A DNA stretch of 64,000 nucleotides from Myxococcales bacterium (GTDB lineage Bacteria; Myxococcota_A; Polyangia; JAAYKL01). The DNA lies in assembly GCA_012522445.1 (NCBI GenBank), contig JAAYKL010000107.1:1-64000 (forward strand). The letters are read 5' to 3'. Of this stretch, positions 33,447 to 43,306 are shown in pieces (the first letter of the stretch is position 1; the number at the start of each line of letters is the position of its first letter). The translations under genes and the position numbers were made by a program. Below the pieces are notes generated by a model. That model was not told the DNA's origin. It searched no databases and saw only the letters and a program-made list of their open reading frames with translations.

Positions 33447-34745
33447 TCAACGCACCCGCACCAATGTCGACGGCTCGCCCGCCACGGGATGAATGGCCCA
33501 CCAGCCATCGGGCAGCACCGGCAGCGACCAGTCGAAGAGCCATCGCGCGTCCTTGGGGGCCAGGTTTACGCAACCGCTGCTGCGGCGATTGCCGAACCGG
33601 TTATGCCAATAGACGCCGTGGATGGCATAGCCCTGGTGAAAGAAGAGCGTCCAGGGCACGTCGTGCAGCGAGTAATAGTGCTTGTTTTGATCGGTTGACT
33701 CGACCTCGCCCAAAGTCTCATCGACGGGCTCATCATCGGTGTTGTCCATGGGAATGGCCGCCACCTTGGCCCAAACGCGAAAGGAGCCCTTGGGCGTGCG
33801 CGACGCCCCGCCCCGACCAGTGGAGGTCAACGTGGCCCAAACCGGCCGTTCGCCTTCGTAGGCCGTAACGATTTGGTTGGCCAAGTCCACATCGATCCAG
33901 CGCTCGTCGGAAGCGACGCTGTCGGGTAGCGGCGCCGTCGTCGCCACCTGGACGTCCCGGGCATGCACCCAATGCGTTTCATCAATGCGGTAAAACACGT
34001 GCTTCCCCACGGTGCGGCGCTCTTGCACGCTGAACTGCGTGTAACGCGCCAGCCTCTCGACGCGCACGGCCTGGCGCAAACTAGGCTCCGAAAACGACCA
34101 GGCATTCTCGCGGTTGACCCACCCCACTGGCCATGTCACCTCATCGCGAATCGCAACGCCGGAAAACGTGCTGATGCGCCGCGTCACCCGCGCCGCACGC
34201 TGGGGTACATAACGCCCCTCAACCGTGCGGTAATAGGAATCGCCGTCGATGTACACCGAACGCTCAATGGCAAAACCGTAGCCGGGCATCACCTCGCGCA
34301 CCTCGCGATAACCACCGGCGAAGCGTTCGTACTCAATGGCGTTTTCGTGCACGAAGGCATAGGGCCAGGGCATCAACTCTTCGTCGCGCATCGGGGGCTG
34401 CGCTTCGGCTTCGGGCGCCGTGTCATCGGGTTGCACAAACCGACCGCAAACCCACGAGTTGTCGCCGATGCGATACCAATAATTATCGCTACATCCCGGT
34501 CCCACTTCGCGCGCCAACACCGGCAGACGCGATTCGCCCACCACAGTTCCGTGACGCTTTGATTTGCCGCTGGGCGCCGCCCGGACCGTCAGACGGGGCG
34601 TTGTGACCAGCAGGGAGGTCGGCAGCGGTTCTTCGGTGGCCACCGTTTCGCCTCGCAGCGAAATGACCTGCGCCTGCGCCACAGCGCTTTGGGACAGCAT
34701 CAAAAACAAACTGAATATCAATCCCCATCTCATCAGACCACGCAA
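33447..34745 (-). CDS. L,D-transpeptidase (YkuD) with SH3-like N-terminal domain
   Basis: A 432-residue secreted enzyme that makes 3-3 murein crosslinks or attaches proteins to murein. Starting at TTG 34745 is favoured: GAGGAGG lies eight bases upstream; a later ATG at 34733 has no site. The signal MRWGLIFSLFLMLSQSAVAQAQ precedes an SH3-like segment (LTVRAAPSGKSKRHGTVVG). The YkuD domain ends in HGVYWHNRFGNRRSSGCVNL, with His and Cys catalytic residues. It is divergent from the lipid kinase gene. Confidence 0.9.
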   Translation of the reverse strand: MRGLMRWGLIFSLFLMLSQSAVAQAQVISLRGETVATEEPLPTSLLVTTPRLTVRAAPSGKSKRHGTVVGESRLPVLAREVGPGCSDNYWYRIGDNSWVCGRFVQPDDTAPEAEAQPPMRDEELMPWPYAFVHENAIEYERFAGGYREVREVMPGYGFAIERSVYIDGDSYYRTVEGRYVPQRAARVTRRISTFSGVAIRDEVTWPVGWVNRENAWSFSEPSLRQAVRVERLARYTQFSVQERRTVGKHVFYRIDETHWVHARDVQVATTAPLPDSVASDERWIDVDLANQIVTAYEGERPVWATLTSTGRGGASRTPKGSFRVWAKVAAIPMDNTDDEPVDETLGEVESTDQNKHYYSLHDVPWTLFFHQGYAIHGVYWHNRFGNRRSSGCVNLAPKDARWLFDWSLPVLPDGWWAIHPVAGEPSTLVRVR

Positions 34746-34970
34746 TGCAAAATCCTCCTCGTCCCCCACAGCGTTCGCCCCCAAGAACGCTCCAAACATA
34801 AAAGACAATTCCAATCTTTTCAAAATACGCGCGTTCCCCAAATGGATTCAGTGCAACACCTGTCTTCGACGAAACCGAGACGACCCGATTTTTCGTTGAA
34901 AAAAATTTCCCACTCTATACAGATAAAGGAACTCACTGATGCATATGACGCGTTTATTTCAGGAGACATT

Positions 34971-36014
34971 ATGACGACTGTGCCATCTCAACCCTTGCTG
35001 CTGGTGGGCAACCCCACGTCCGGTGCCGGAAAAGCCCGCAAGGCCATTGAGAAAGCCCTCGAGTTCCTGCACGAACAGCGCATTCCCTGCGAGTTTCGCC
35101 CCACCCTGCCCCATGGCGGCACCATCGAAGTGGTGCGTCGGGCCATCGACGACGAAGGCTTTCGCACCCTGGCATTCATGGGGGGCGACGGCACATTTTA
35201 CGAAGTCGCCACGGGGATCTGCCGCTCTCGAGAGCCCAGCCAAGTGCGCCTCGGCATGCTGCCCGCGGGCACCGCCAACGACCAGGCGCGCTCCTTTGGC
35301 ATCTCGGCCAGCGAAAAGTCCCTGCCCGACAACATCCAAATTCTGGCGGAGGGACACACCACCTCGCTCGACGTCGGGCGCATCCGCACCTTCCACGACA
35401 ACGGCACGCTGGCCCACGAAGACTTCTTTTACGACTCCCTGGGCTTTGGCCTCTCAGCGGCCATTTTGGCCTTCCGCAATCGCGAACTCCAACTGGTGCA
35501 AGGCGTTCCCATCTGGCGCGACATGTACCAAGGGCATGCGGTTTACGTGCGCGCTGCCATGCACGAACTGGCCCTCAACTGGGTCCTCCGCGATCGCTTT
35601 TCCCTCGAACTCACCCTGGACGGCGAAGTCCACCATTTCGAGCGCCTCTCCGACCTCGTGATCAGCAACACCATGCTCTACGCCGGCGAGTGGATCATCG
35701 ATCCCAACGCCCAACACGACGACGGCTACTTCGAGATCGGCCTCTTCTCCGGTGTACGCGACTGGACGAGCAAGCTCATCGTCCACCACAAACACAGCCC
35801 ATTGACCTTCGACATGCTCGAAAAGGTGGGGCTCTCGCACGCGCCCGTGCTCAAGGCCCGCTCCATCGGCCTGCAGTTTTTCAGGCCCGAAGTGCAAAAC
35901 CCATTGCCGGCGCAGCGCGATGGCGAGGAGTTCGCCCCGGCCAATCTGGTGCAAATCGACGTCATTCCCCGCCTGATGACCATCATCGTGCCCCGAGACC
36001 ACCACTGGATTTGA
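34971..36014 (+). CDS. Diacylglycerol/lipid kinase family protein (YegS-like)
   Basis: A 347-residue kinase. The ATG at 34971 has AGGAGA five bases upstream. Motifs: LLVGNPTSGAGKA, the nucleotide-binding AFMGGDGTFYEVATG and MLPAGTANDQARSFGI, as in the DAGK catalytic domain. It phosphorylates diacylglycerol or a related lipid. Cytoplasmic or peripheral. A GAF-like gene follows 43 bases later. Confidence 0.85.
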   Translation: MTTVPSQPLLLVGNPTSGAGKARKAIEKALEFLHEQRIPCEFRPTLPHGGTIEVVRRAIDDEGFRTLAFMGGDGTFYEVATGICRSREPSQVRLGMLPAGTANDQARSFGISASEKSLPDNIQILAEGHTTSLDVGRIRTFHDNGTLAHEDFFYDSLGFGLSAAILAFRNRELQLVQGVPIWRDMYQGHAVYVRAAMHELALNWVLRDRFSLELTLDGEVHHFERLSDLVISNTMLYAGEWIIDPNAQHDDGYFEIGLFSGVRDWTSKLIVHHKHSPLTFDMLEKVGLSHAPVLKARSIGLQFFRPEVQNPLPAQRDGEEFAPANLVQIDVIPRLMTIIVPRDHHWI

Positions 36015-36057
36015 CCGTATTTTGACAACACCGCCCAACCGGGCGATACGAGAACCC

Positions 36058-36618
36058 ATGAGCACCAACACCAACCGCCGCGGACAACACAGGCGATATG
36101 CCGATCGCCGCATCGCCGCGTTGCTGCAAATTCACGAAATCTTTTTCTACGAGCCCCCGGGCCTGGCGCGCCAAGAGCAACTCATACAGGCCATCCAAAG
36201 CGATTACGAAACCGATCGCGGCGCCTTGCTCGTCCCCGATGCCCAACACCCCCACGCCCTGCGTTTTTTGTGCCGCAGCGGCGACTGGGGCTTGAGCGCT
36301 GCATCATTCTTGTCGGGAAGCGGCATCACCGCCCTGCGCAACGCCCACAGCGAAACCCCCGGCGCCCTCACTCTCTCGCGCTTTCGCCCCACCTCCCTGT
36401 TCTCCGATGAATCGTGGAACGCCCTGTGGCACGACGACTTGCTCACGCCCGCTTCGGCATTGCTCAGCGTCAACATCGCCGCGCCCACCGGCGAATCCCT
36501 GGGCTGGCTGCTTCTGGCGCTCAACGGCGCCTCTCGCGAATGGAGCAGTCACGACCGCGATCTCGCCGAGGAAATCGCGCTACTGCTGGCACAGGCCATG
36601 CAACGGGGCGTCATTTAA
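36058..36618 (+). CDS. GAF-like domain protein
   Basis: A 186-residue protein from MSTNTN; a TTG at 36022 that adds 12 residues is an alternative. The body (about 25-185) shows the alternating pattern of GAF domains: DYETDRGALLVPD, TPASALLSVNIAAPTGESLGWLLLA, EWSSHDRDLAEEIALLLAQAM. No output domain. It may sense a ligand and pass a signal to the neighbouring lipid kinase, though this is inference only. Confidence 0.55.
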   Translation: MSTNTNRRGQHRRYADRRIAALLQIHEIFFYEPPGLARQEQLIQAIQSDYETDRGALLVPDAQHPHALRFLCRSGDWGLSAASFLSGSGITALRNAHSETPGALTLSRFRPTSLFSDESWNALWHDDLLTPASALLSVNIAAPTGESLGWLLLALNGASREWSSHDRDLAEEIALLLAQAMQRGVI

Positions 36619-36692
36619 ACGCCCGCCACCGTTCCGATTTCCATTGTGTGAGGGTTGTTTGTCGCGGTCCTGCTGATTGCAGCGGTCTTGAT

Positions 36693-37877
36693 TTATTGCA
36701 GATCGATAATGATGGTGGGACAGCCCCAGGTGGCGGTGAGTTCGGCGCCGCCTTTTTGCAACTGGTCACAAATGGCCTCGCACATGCGCACCTCGGTCAA
36801 GTCGTCGCGCGTCCAAGTCCAACCGAGGCCCTGGGCGCAGTCTTTGTCGTAGGGCACCACCTCGCCGTTGAGATAGAAGTTGACGTTGTCGCTGTCCACG
36901 TCATCGCCATCCTGCGTGGGCACCTCGAAGTCGCACTGCACGATCGATGCAGCGATCTCTGAAAAGGCCTCCTCGAGATTGGCTTGATCATCGGCGTACA
37001 AGAATTCGGTGAACGGCGTGCCGCCCGCTTTGGCAATGGCGTTGAGCTGATCAAAATCAACACCGCCGCCAAAACCAATTACAAATGTTTTCACGCCCGC
37101 TTCGAGCAGCTCCGCTGATTTCTCGCCGAGCTGTTCGGCCGTCGCACCGCCGCTCGATACATAACGGTTGCCCCGGCACGTGTCCGCGCCGTCCGAAATG
37201 ATGAGCAAGTAGCTCTGCCGGTCGCTGCTCAAAAAGTTGGGCGCATAATCGGTGTTCAAGTACAAATCCATCGCTCCGCGCAGCGGCGTAGCGCCTTCGG
37301 GCGAGTTGGCGTCGTATTCGCGCTCAAGCAGGTCGACAATCGCCATCGACTGCGACTCTCCGGGGATTGTGTCCATCAGCGGCGAAGAGCCCAGCTCGCA
37401 ACCGGAGCCACGCGGAAAGATGTCGAAGCCGAACTCGATGTTGCCGGTGCTGTAGTCGGCATAATCGGTTAGCAGGCTGATAATCGCGGGCTTGGCGATG
37501 CTCCAGCGGCCGGGATTGTCGTCATCGTCCCATCTACCTGTCGCATCGTTGAACTTGGGATCCATCGACCCGGACATGTCCTGCAGGATCATCATGGCCA
37601 CGGGCACCGGGGTAACGGTGAAGTCGTTGGCCGCACACACCGCATCCGATGGATCGTCGTTGTTCGCACCGTTGTTCTTTCCGTTATTGCTGTTGTACAG
37701 ATCGTCGATGGTGCCGTCGCTGCCGTTGTTATCGCCATGTTTTCCGTCGTTGTCGGCATTAACGCCGTCGGACGCATCGTCCCCGTTCTTTGTGCCGGTG
37801 GCGTCATTGCTGCAGCCAAGAGCCAGAAAAACAAGGGCCAACAGCCCAATGAAGTATTTCGAAAACGCGGTTTGCAT
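36693..37877 (-). CDS. vWA-domain lipoprotein (copy 1 of tandem pair)
   Basis: A 394-residue lipoprotein: LVFLALGC lipobox, then an Asn/Asp/Gly-rich linker (DGKHGDNNGSDG). The vWA domain has the MIDAS residues LQDMSGSMDP, ATPLRGAM and LLIISDGADTC. A C-terminal region carries conserved Cys (CEAICDQL, WGCP). It is paralogous to 38136-39482: their N-termini (KYFIGLLAL), vWA domains and C-termini are nearly the same. It probably binds a partner or metal at the surface. Confidence 0.85.
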   Translation of the reverse strand: MQTAFSKYFIGLLALVFLALGCSNDATGTKNGDDASDGVNADNDGKHGDNNGSDGTIDDLYNSNNGKNNGANNDDPSDAVCAANDFTVTPVPVAMMILQDMSGSMDPKFNDATGRWDDDDNPGRWSIAKPAIISLLTDYADYSTGNIEFGFDIFPRGSGCELGSSPLMDTIPGESQSMAIVDLLEREYDANSPEGATPLRGAMDLYLNTDYAPNFLSSDRQSYLLIISDGADTCRGNRYVSSGGATAEQLGEKSAELLEAGVKTFVIGFGGGVDFDQLNAIAKAGGTPFTEFLYADDQANLEEAFSEIAASIVQCDFEVPTQDGDDVDSDNVNFYLNGEVVPYDKDCAQGLGWTWTRDDLTEVRMCEAICDQLQKGGAELTATWGCPTIIIDLQ

Positions 37878-38135
37878 ACGGAACTCCTTTTCAAAAAACA
37901 GCAGAACAGAACAAAATCCGTTCTCGCTTAATTTACACGCCTACAGAACCACAGATTGTTCATTTTCACTGTATTTAGTCGAATGAGCGAGGTGTTTTTA
38001 TGAAGAATGAAAAAAAAATCTCATTCTGCCAGAAAGTACGGGTCATTCGGGATGCTGACCGCGCCACGGACATCTTTTCAATGCCTGGCCATGGCCCGCG
38101 TTCTCGTTGTGAAGGTGTTTTTTTGTAAAAGCGGT

Positions 38136-39482
38136 TTATTGCAGATCGACGACGACCGTGGGGCATCCCCAGGTGGCGGTGAGCTCGGCGTTGCCTTTTT
38201 GCAGTTGATCACAAGTGGCCTCGCACATGCGCACTTCAGTCAAGTCGTCGCGCGTCCAAGTCCAGCCGAGGCCCCGGGCACAGTCTTGGTCGAAGGGCAC
38301 CACCACGCCGTTGAGATAGAAGTTGACGTTGTCGCCGTCCACGTCGTCGCCATCCTGCTTGGGCACTTCGAAATCGCACTGCACAATCGACGCGGCGATC
38401 TCTGAAAAGGCCGCCTCGAGATTGGCTTGATCATCGGCGTACAAAAACTCGGTAAACGGCGTGCCGCCCGCCTCGGCAATGGCATTGAGTTGGTCGGGAT
38501 CAATGCCCTCGCCAAAACCGATCACAAATGTTTTCACGTCCGCTTCGAGCAGCTCTGCGGATATCGCGCCGAGTTCTGCGGGCGTCGCACCTGTACCCTG
38601 AGTGCCATTGGGCCGACAATTGTCGGCGCCATCCGAGATGATGAGCAAGTAGCTCTGCCGATCGCTGCTCAAAAAGTTGGGCGCGTAATTGACATCCAAA
38701 TACAAATTCATGGCGTAGCGCAACGGCGTAGAACCTGCAGGCGTAAAGCCAGCGCCGTACTCAATTTCAAGCAAGTCGATGATTTCCAAAGACTGCGACG
38801 CACCGGGAATCGTATCCATCAACGGCGAAGATTCCAGCGTACAACCGCTCCGGTTGCGCGGAAAGAGATCAAAGCCAAACTCGATATTGCCCGTGCTGTA
38901 GTCGGCGTAATCGTCAAGCAAGCTGAGCAGTGCAGGCCTAACGATGTTCCAGCGACCGGGATTGCTAGGATCATCGGGATACCCAGCTCGCATCGACCCG
39001 GACATGTCTTGCAAGATCATCATGGTCACGGGCACCGGGGTAACGCTGAAATCGTTGGCCGCGCACACTTCTTCGGAGGGATCGATGATTTCGATGCCGT
39101 CCTGCGGATCATCGTAGCCATCGCAATTGGAATCGATGCCGTCGCCGGGAATCTCTTTGGCGCCGGGATGGATGTCGGGATCTAAGTCGTTGCAATCGAA
39201 AATGTCGCTCCAGCCATCGCCATCGCGATCGCTGCCATCAATGTCGTAGGGCAAGTCGTCGCGCCAGTCGGGAAAGTCCTTGTCGCCCTTCCCGTCTTTA
39301 TCGCCATCTTTATCGCCATCTTTGCCGTCGTTATCGCCGTCTTTGTCGCCATCTTTGCCGTCGTTATCGCCATTGGACGCATCGTCCCCGCTATGTTTGC
39401 CTGTGGCGTCATTGCTGCACCCAAAGGCCAGCAAGGCGAGAGCCAACAATCCGATGAAGTATTTCAAAAACGCGGTTTTCAT
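38136..39482 (-). CDS. vWA-domain lipoprotein with DGDKDG repeats and MopE-like motif (copy 2)
   Basis: A 448-residue paralogue of 36693-37877, starting MKTAF with AAAGGAG upstream. The lipobox is LLAFGC. The linker is KDGDKDGDNDGKDG repeats. It carries an extra segment not in copy 1: GDGWSDIFDCNDLDPDIHPG followed by DGIDSNCDG, the MopE-type putative metal-binding motif. The vWA domain has LQDMSGSMRAG and LLIISDGADNC. Asp-rich repeats plus MopE motif suggest calcium or copper binding outside the cell. Confidence 0.85.
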   Translation of the reverse strand: MKTAFLKYFIGLLALALLAFGCSNDATGKHSGDDASNGDNDGKDGDKDGDNDGKDGDKDGDKDGKGDKDFPDWRDDLPYDIDGSDRDGDGWSDIFDCNDLDPDIHPGAKEIPGDGIDSNCDGYDDPQDGIEIIDPSEEVCAANDFSVTPVPVTMMILQDMSGSMRAGYPDDPSNPGRWNIVRPALLSLLDDYADYSTGNIEFGFDLFPRNRSGCTLESSPLMDTIPGASQSLEIIDLLEIEYGAGFTPAGSTPLRYAMNLYLDVNYAPNFLSSDRQSYLLIISDGADNCRPNGTQGTGATPAELGAISAELLEADVKTFVIGFGEGIDPDQLNAIAEAGGTPFTEFLYADDQANLEAAFSEIAASIVQCDFEVPKQDGDDVDGDNVNFYLNGVVVPFDQDCARGLGWTWTRDDLTEVRMCEATCDQLQKGNAELTATWGCPTVVVDLQ

Positions 39483-39666
39483 ATCGGGCTCCTTTGTCGA
39501 AAACATCTGAACGTGTCCCAAAACCGTTCCTGTTAATTTATGTTCTCACGAAAATTCGGAACATTCATCTTCATTGTATTTAGTCGAATAGGCGAGAGGT
39601 TTTTACGAAGAAAATGAAAAAAGACACCCACACGCGTCGTAGAAACTTCATGTGCCAACAGAAACC

Positions 39667-40914
39667 TCAGCGACAATGCACCACCGCGCTGAGAATGCGC
39701 CCGCCGCGATCCGAAGATTCGGCATAAACGAACAGCGCCGCATCGCCGTTCACATCCACATCGGCGAGCAAAAACTCCGACTTGTCGGCATAAACCTGAA
39801 ATTCGCCGCCCATCTTTTGTCCCCACACATCGAAGCGGTTGATGCCGAGCAAAAAATTGCGTTGGTACGAGCGTATCTGGGCGCTAAACACCGGACCGTT
39901 GGCGCTGGCGCTGTCAATGCGCGGACCCCTGGGACCGTCGGCCCGCGAAATGCGTTTGGGCGCAGAGAGCACCGTCCCTGAATTGCCGATCCGCGCAAAG
40001 TAGAATTCTGCTTCGCCGTCGTCGTCGCGGTCGTCTCGAAAGGCGATGCCAAAGCCGTCCGCCATGGGAATGACCGCAGGTGCCGCATCAAAAACGCGCA
40101 CCTTGGCCACCTCGGCAAAGTTGTCGAAGGTCAAATCGGGGCGAATCTGGGCCGCTTGCAATGCGTAGGAAAAATCAAGGCGAGATACGCCATCGATGCG
40201 TTGGGTCCACAGCAGCAACATCTGCGAGGCATCGTGAGACAACGCCGGTCCAAACGCGTTGCCATCGGCGGGCACAAGGGTGGCATCGATGGTGTCCAAT
40301 GTTGCGGCGTCTACCCGGTGCAGGTGGATATTGGCGCGATTGTTTTGCACGGAGGGCCAACCGATCAGCAGCGCTTGTCCCATTGGGGCGAGCACCAAGG
40401 TATCGGCAAAGGCATCGACGTGAACCAGTTGGCGGAGCGCCGAAATCTGTAGCGTCTTTCCATTGATGCGCGCCACGTGCAGCGCGCCGGGCGACACGCC
40501 ATATCCCTGCGTCACCACCCCCACTGCGATATCGCCATCGGGCAACACCACTGCGGCAATGGCGCGGGCATCGAAATGCCTGGCCTCTTGGGGGAAAAAC
40601 GCCTTGGGATGAGCGCTTGGAGATGCGGCGAAATGTGTGGTGCCCAGCAGCGCGGGCTCTGTCTTCAGCGCGCCCTGATTGTCGAGCATGGCGAATTGTG
40701 TCATCCCATCCGCTGACCACAGGAGCAAGAGGCGCTCGTCATCGATGCGCAACAGGCGAAGCGCCTCGGGGGTGTGAGCGGATTTTGCCACCACGATTTC
40801 GACCGCCATGCGGCAACTTTGCTGGGTGCGCTTTTCACCGCATCCCAAGACAACGCTGAGCGAGATGAGCAACGCCCACCCCACCAACCATGTCGCACGC
40901 TGCGCACCGCGCAT
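39667..40914 (-). CDS. Lipoprotein, probable beta-propeller, unknown function
   Basis: A 415-residue lipoprotein (VVLGCGE lipobox). The rest is beta-rich with repeated patterns LLLWSADGM, ALLIGWPSVQ, MLLLWTQRIDG and AALFVYAESSD. This looks like a WD/YVTN-type propeller without a named family. No catalytic motif is visible. It lies 12 bases downstream of the pyrophosphorylase and may be co-transcribed. Confidence 0.6.
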   Translation of the reverse strand: MRGAQRATWLVGWALLISLSVVLGCGEKRTQQSCRMAVEIVVAKSAHTPEALRLLRIDDERLLLLWSADGMTQFAMLDNQGALKTEPALLGTTHFAASPSAHPKAFFPQEARHFDARAIAAVVLPDGDIAVGVVTQGYGVSPGALHVARINGKTLQISALRQLVHVDAFADTLVLAPMGQALLIGWPSVQNNRANIHLHRVDAATLDTIDATLVPADGNAFGPALSHDASQMLLLWTQRIDGVSRLDFSYALQAAQIRPDLTFDNFAEVAKVRVFDAAPAVIPMADGFGIAFRDDRDDDGEAEFYFARIGNSGTVLSAPKRISRADGPRGPRIDSASANGPVFSAQIRSYQRNFLLGINRFDVWGQKMGGEFQVYADKSEFLLADVDVNGDAALFVYAESSDRGGRILSAVVHCR

Positions 40915-40926
40915 GAGCGGATGTGC

Positions 40927-42027
40927 TTAGAGAACGCCCTGCGCCGTGAGCATGGCGCGCAAGGCCTCTTGCTGATCGACGATGTCCTGCACCAACTTAA
41001 TGGGCAGGAAGCGGCTGGCCGATCCCTCTCGCGGGACCACCAGCCAACTGACATCGACAAACTCGGTCATCTGACCCACCAGGCGCTCGAACTGCACCAC
41101 CTCTTGGCCATCGACCTTCTTTTTGACCGCAAACCAGCTCAGGGGCGGGGTGTCGCGCAGGGTCTCGGCGTTGAACACAAAGGTGTTGGTGTTAAACACC
41201 GAGATGCTCGTCGGATCAAAATCTTGCGGCAGGCGAAAAAACTCCATGATGGCGACCTTGTTGCCGACCACCGCCGGGAAGCCGCCCACATCGCCCTTGT
41301 AAGCCGTGGCGAGCTCCACCGACATGGGCTTATTGCCCGCGATGTGCATGCCGATAATGACGGGATCGAGGCTGGCACCCAAATTGTCGACATTGGAGAG
41401 CGTCAAGTAGCGACCGCCGCCATTGATAAACGTTTCGAGTTCACCGCTGGCTTTGATCGCGTAGGGGAAATCGCCGTGGCCAGGCGCATACAGCGAAGGC
41501 GTGCCGTCGTCGGCTTGAAAAACGCTGCCGTCTTCGTTGAGGCGCAGCGACACGAACTGGTGAAAGACCCGCACGTGCTCCAGCAGGTTGATTTCTTTCA
41601 AGTGCTGTCGCGTGGCCGCATCGGTGGCGAAGCTGTTCATGAGAAACACCGACGCTTGACCGCCGCTCACGGCGCGCACCTGGTTGATTTTGAAATCGAG
41701 GAATGAGCGCTCGGCGCACACCGGCACCACGCCCTTGGGGACACCGCCAAAGCGCGTCGCCATCCCACCGTTGAGGATGACCGCCCCCACCTGCCCTGCA
41801 GCGATGGCCCGGCGACCGATTTCGGCAAACTCGGAATAGGCGTCGCTGTCCTTGAGCGGTACATTTTGCAAAATGCTGCTCGGCGGGTGGGCGATGGCAT
41901 CGCGCGTGCGAGCGGCATCTGGGCTGTATCCCTCTTTTTTCAAGGTATCCTGGAGTTGTGCAAAGGGAATTTGATCAAAACCATAGCGGTTCAAAACATC
42001 CTGAGAGTGCGCATCGATTTGTTTCAC
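40927..42027 (-). CDS. UTP-sugar-1-phosphate uridylyltransferase (UDPGP family)
   Basis: A 366-residue enzyme of the UDPGP/UGP2-type group. Signature VILNGGMATRFGGVPKGVVPV binds the nucleotide, and YLTLSNVDNLGASLDP is a later conserved part. It lies in front of the propeller lipoprotein. It makes UDP-glucose, UDP-GlcNAc or a related sugar donor; the exact sugar is undecided. Length is shorter than eukaryotic UGPase. Confidence 0.85.
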   Translation of the reverse strand: MKQIDAHSQDVLNRYGFDQIPFAQLQDTLKKEGYSPDAARTRDAIAHPPSSILQNVPLKDSDAYSEFAEIGRRAIAAGQVGAVILNGGMATRFGGVPKGVVPVCAERSFLDFKINQVRAVSGGQASVFLMNSFATDAATRQHLKEINLLEHVRVFHQFVSLRLNEDGSVFQADDGTPSLYAPGHGDFPYAIKASGELETFINGGGRYLTLSNVDNLGASLDPVIIGMHIAGNKPMSVELATAYKGDVGGFPAVVGNKVAIMEFFRLPQDFDPTSISVFNTNTFVFNAETLRDTPPLSWFAVKKKVDGQEVVQFERLVGQMTEFVDVSWLVVPREGSASRFLPIKLVQDIVDQQEALRAMLTAQGVL

Positions 42028-42114
42028 GGATCACCTCGCTAGAAAGTTAGATGGTAATTGTTGGCCAGGCCAGATCGGTCACCCATTATACACAGGTTGC
42101 CGACTTTGAAAATG

Positions 42115-43281
42115 CTAAGGCTGGGAGCGCGCTGTGTGCCGATGATGCAATTTCATATGCCCCGCTTGGATGCCCTCGGAGGCCAGAGCGGCCAGCGCTG
42201 CCAAGTTGGATGCCAGTCCGGCGCACACCGCGACTTGGGCCAGCTCCTGCGCCGTGGTCACCCCGGTGATCTCGATGCACTTGGCCGCTGCGGGATGCGC
42301 CCGAGACGCCCCGCCGACAATGCCCACCGCCATGGGCATTTCAATTTCTCCCCGCAACTGGGTGCCGTCCCACTGCCAGGTGCCCAATGGACCGTAGGTG
42401 CCCCCGTGAGCGGCATAGGCATGTCCGCCGGCTTCCACGGCGCGCCAGTCGTTTCCCGTGGCGAGCAATACGGCGTCGACACCGTTGAAAATCCCCTTAT
42501 TGTGCGTGGCCGCGCGATAGGGATCGGCCGTGGCAAAATCGCTGGCCGCCGCAATGCCTGCGCCGACCTGTTCGCCCGAGAAGTCGCCCCGCGCCAATGC
42601 CGCAGCGGGCACCTGACAGGAGGCCCTGGCCAAACGCCGATCGGCCAAGTTGGTCAAAATGCGCAACCCCACCTGGGCGCCGGTCACGGTAGCCAGATAC
42701 GGTGCAATCGCCTCGGCCATCGTGTTAACGGTGTTGGCCCCCATGGCATCGCGACAGTCCACAACCAGGTGCACGACAATGCGCGTGGCGTCGCCGACAT
42801 CGCTGCGCACCAGGACCTCTCTCGCACCGCCGCCCAGCGACACCATTTGCGGTTGCACCGCATTGCTGCGCGCCAAAATTTCATCCGCCACCGCCCGTAC
42901 TTTTTCGGCAGCAAGGGCATCGGCGCCGCGCAATTCAATTTGTGCCACCGTTAGGGGGGGATCGGTCGACGCCACAAAACCGCCGCCCGCGCGAATCATG
43001 CGTGCGGCATTGGAGGCCGCTGCGATGACCGAGGGTTCTTCGATGGCCATGGGCACGAGGACGTCTTGACCGTTGATGAGAAAGTTGGTGGCGATGCCCA
43101 GGGGAATCGCGAGCTTTCCAATGGCATTTTCCACCATGGCGTCACAGTCGGCATCGGTGAGCCCGCCTTGCACAAGGGGTTCGAGGCTGCCATCCCGGGT
43201 CCACGCGGCCACGATTTGGCGGCGCTCGGCCATGGTCTTGCGATAAAATTGCGAAATTCTAGATGACAAACGGCGCTTCAT
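42115..43281 (-). CDS. mvaA: Hydroxymethylglutaryl-CoA reductase, class II type
   Basis: A 388-residue enzyme reducing HMG-CoA to mevalonate (or degrading mevalonate). Motifs: RMIRAGGGFVASTDPPLTVAQ, DCRDAMGANTVNTMAEAI, THNKGIFNGVDAVLLATGND and AAHGGTYGPLGTWQ; the class II active-site Glu, Lys, Asp and His regions are present. Its C-terminus carries a His (HMKLHHRHTARSQ). No other mevalonate genes are adjacent. Whether it acts in synthesis or breakdown is open; class II enzymes are known in both roles. Confidence 0.9.
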   Translation of the reverse strand: MKRRLSSRISQFYRKTMAERRQIVAAWTRDGSLEPLVQGGLTDADCDAMVENAIGKLAIPLGIATNFLINGQDVLVPMAIEEPSVIAAASNAARMIRAGGGFVASTDPPLTVAQIELRGADALAAEKVRAVADEILARSNAVQPQMVSLGGGAREVLVRSDVGDATRIVVHLVVDCRDAMGANTVNTMAEAIAPYLATVTGAQVGLRILTNLADRRLARASCQVPAAALARGDFSGEQVGAGIAAASDFATADPYRAATHNKGIFNGVDAVLLATGNDWRAVEAGGHAYAAHGGTYGPLGTWQWDGTQLRGEIEMPMAVGIVGGASRAHPAAAKCIEITGVTTAQELAQVAVCAGLASNLAALAALASEGIQAGHMKLHHRHTARSQP

Positions 43282-43306
43282 GCCTTGGGTGTGTAGACCA
43301 AAAACG

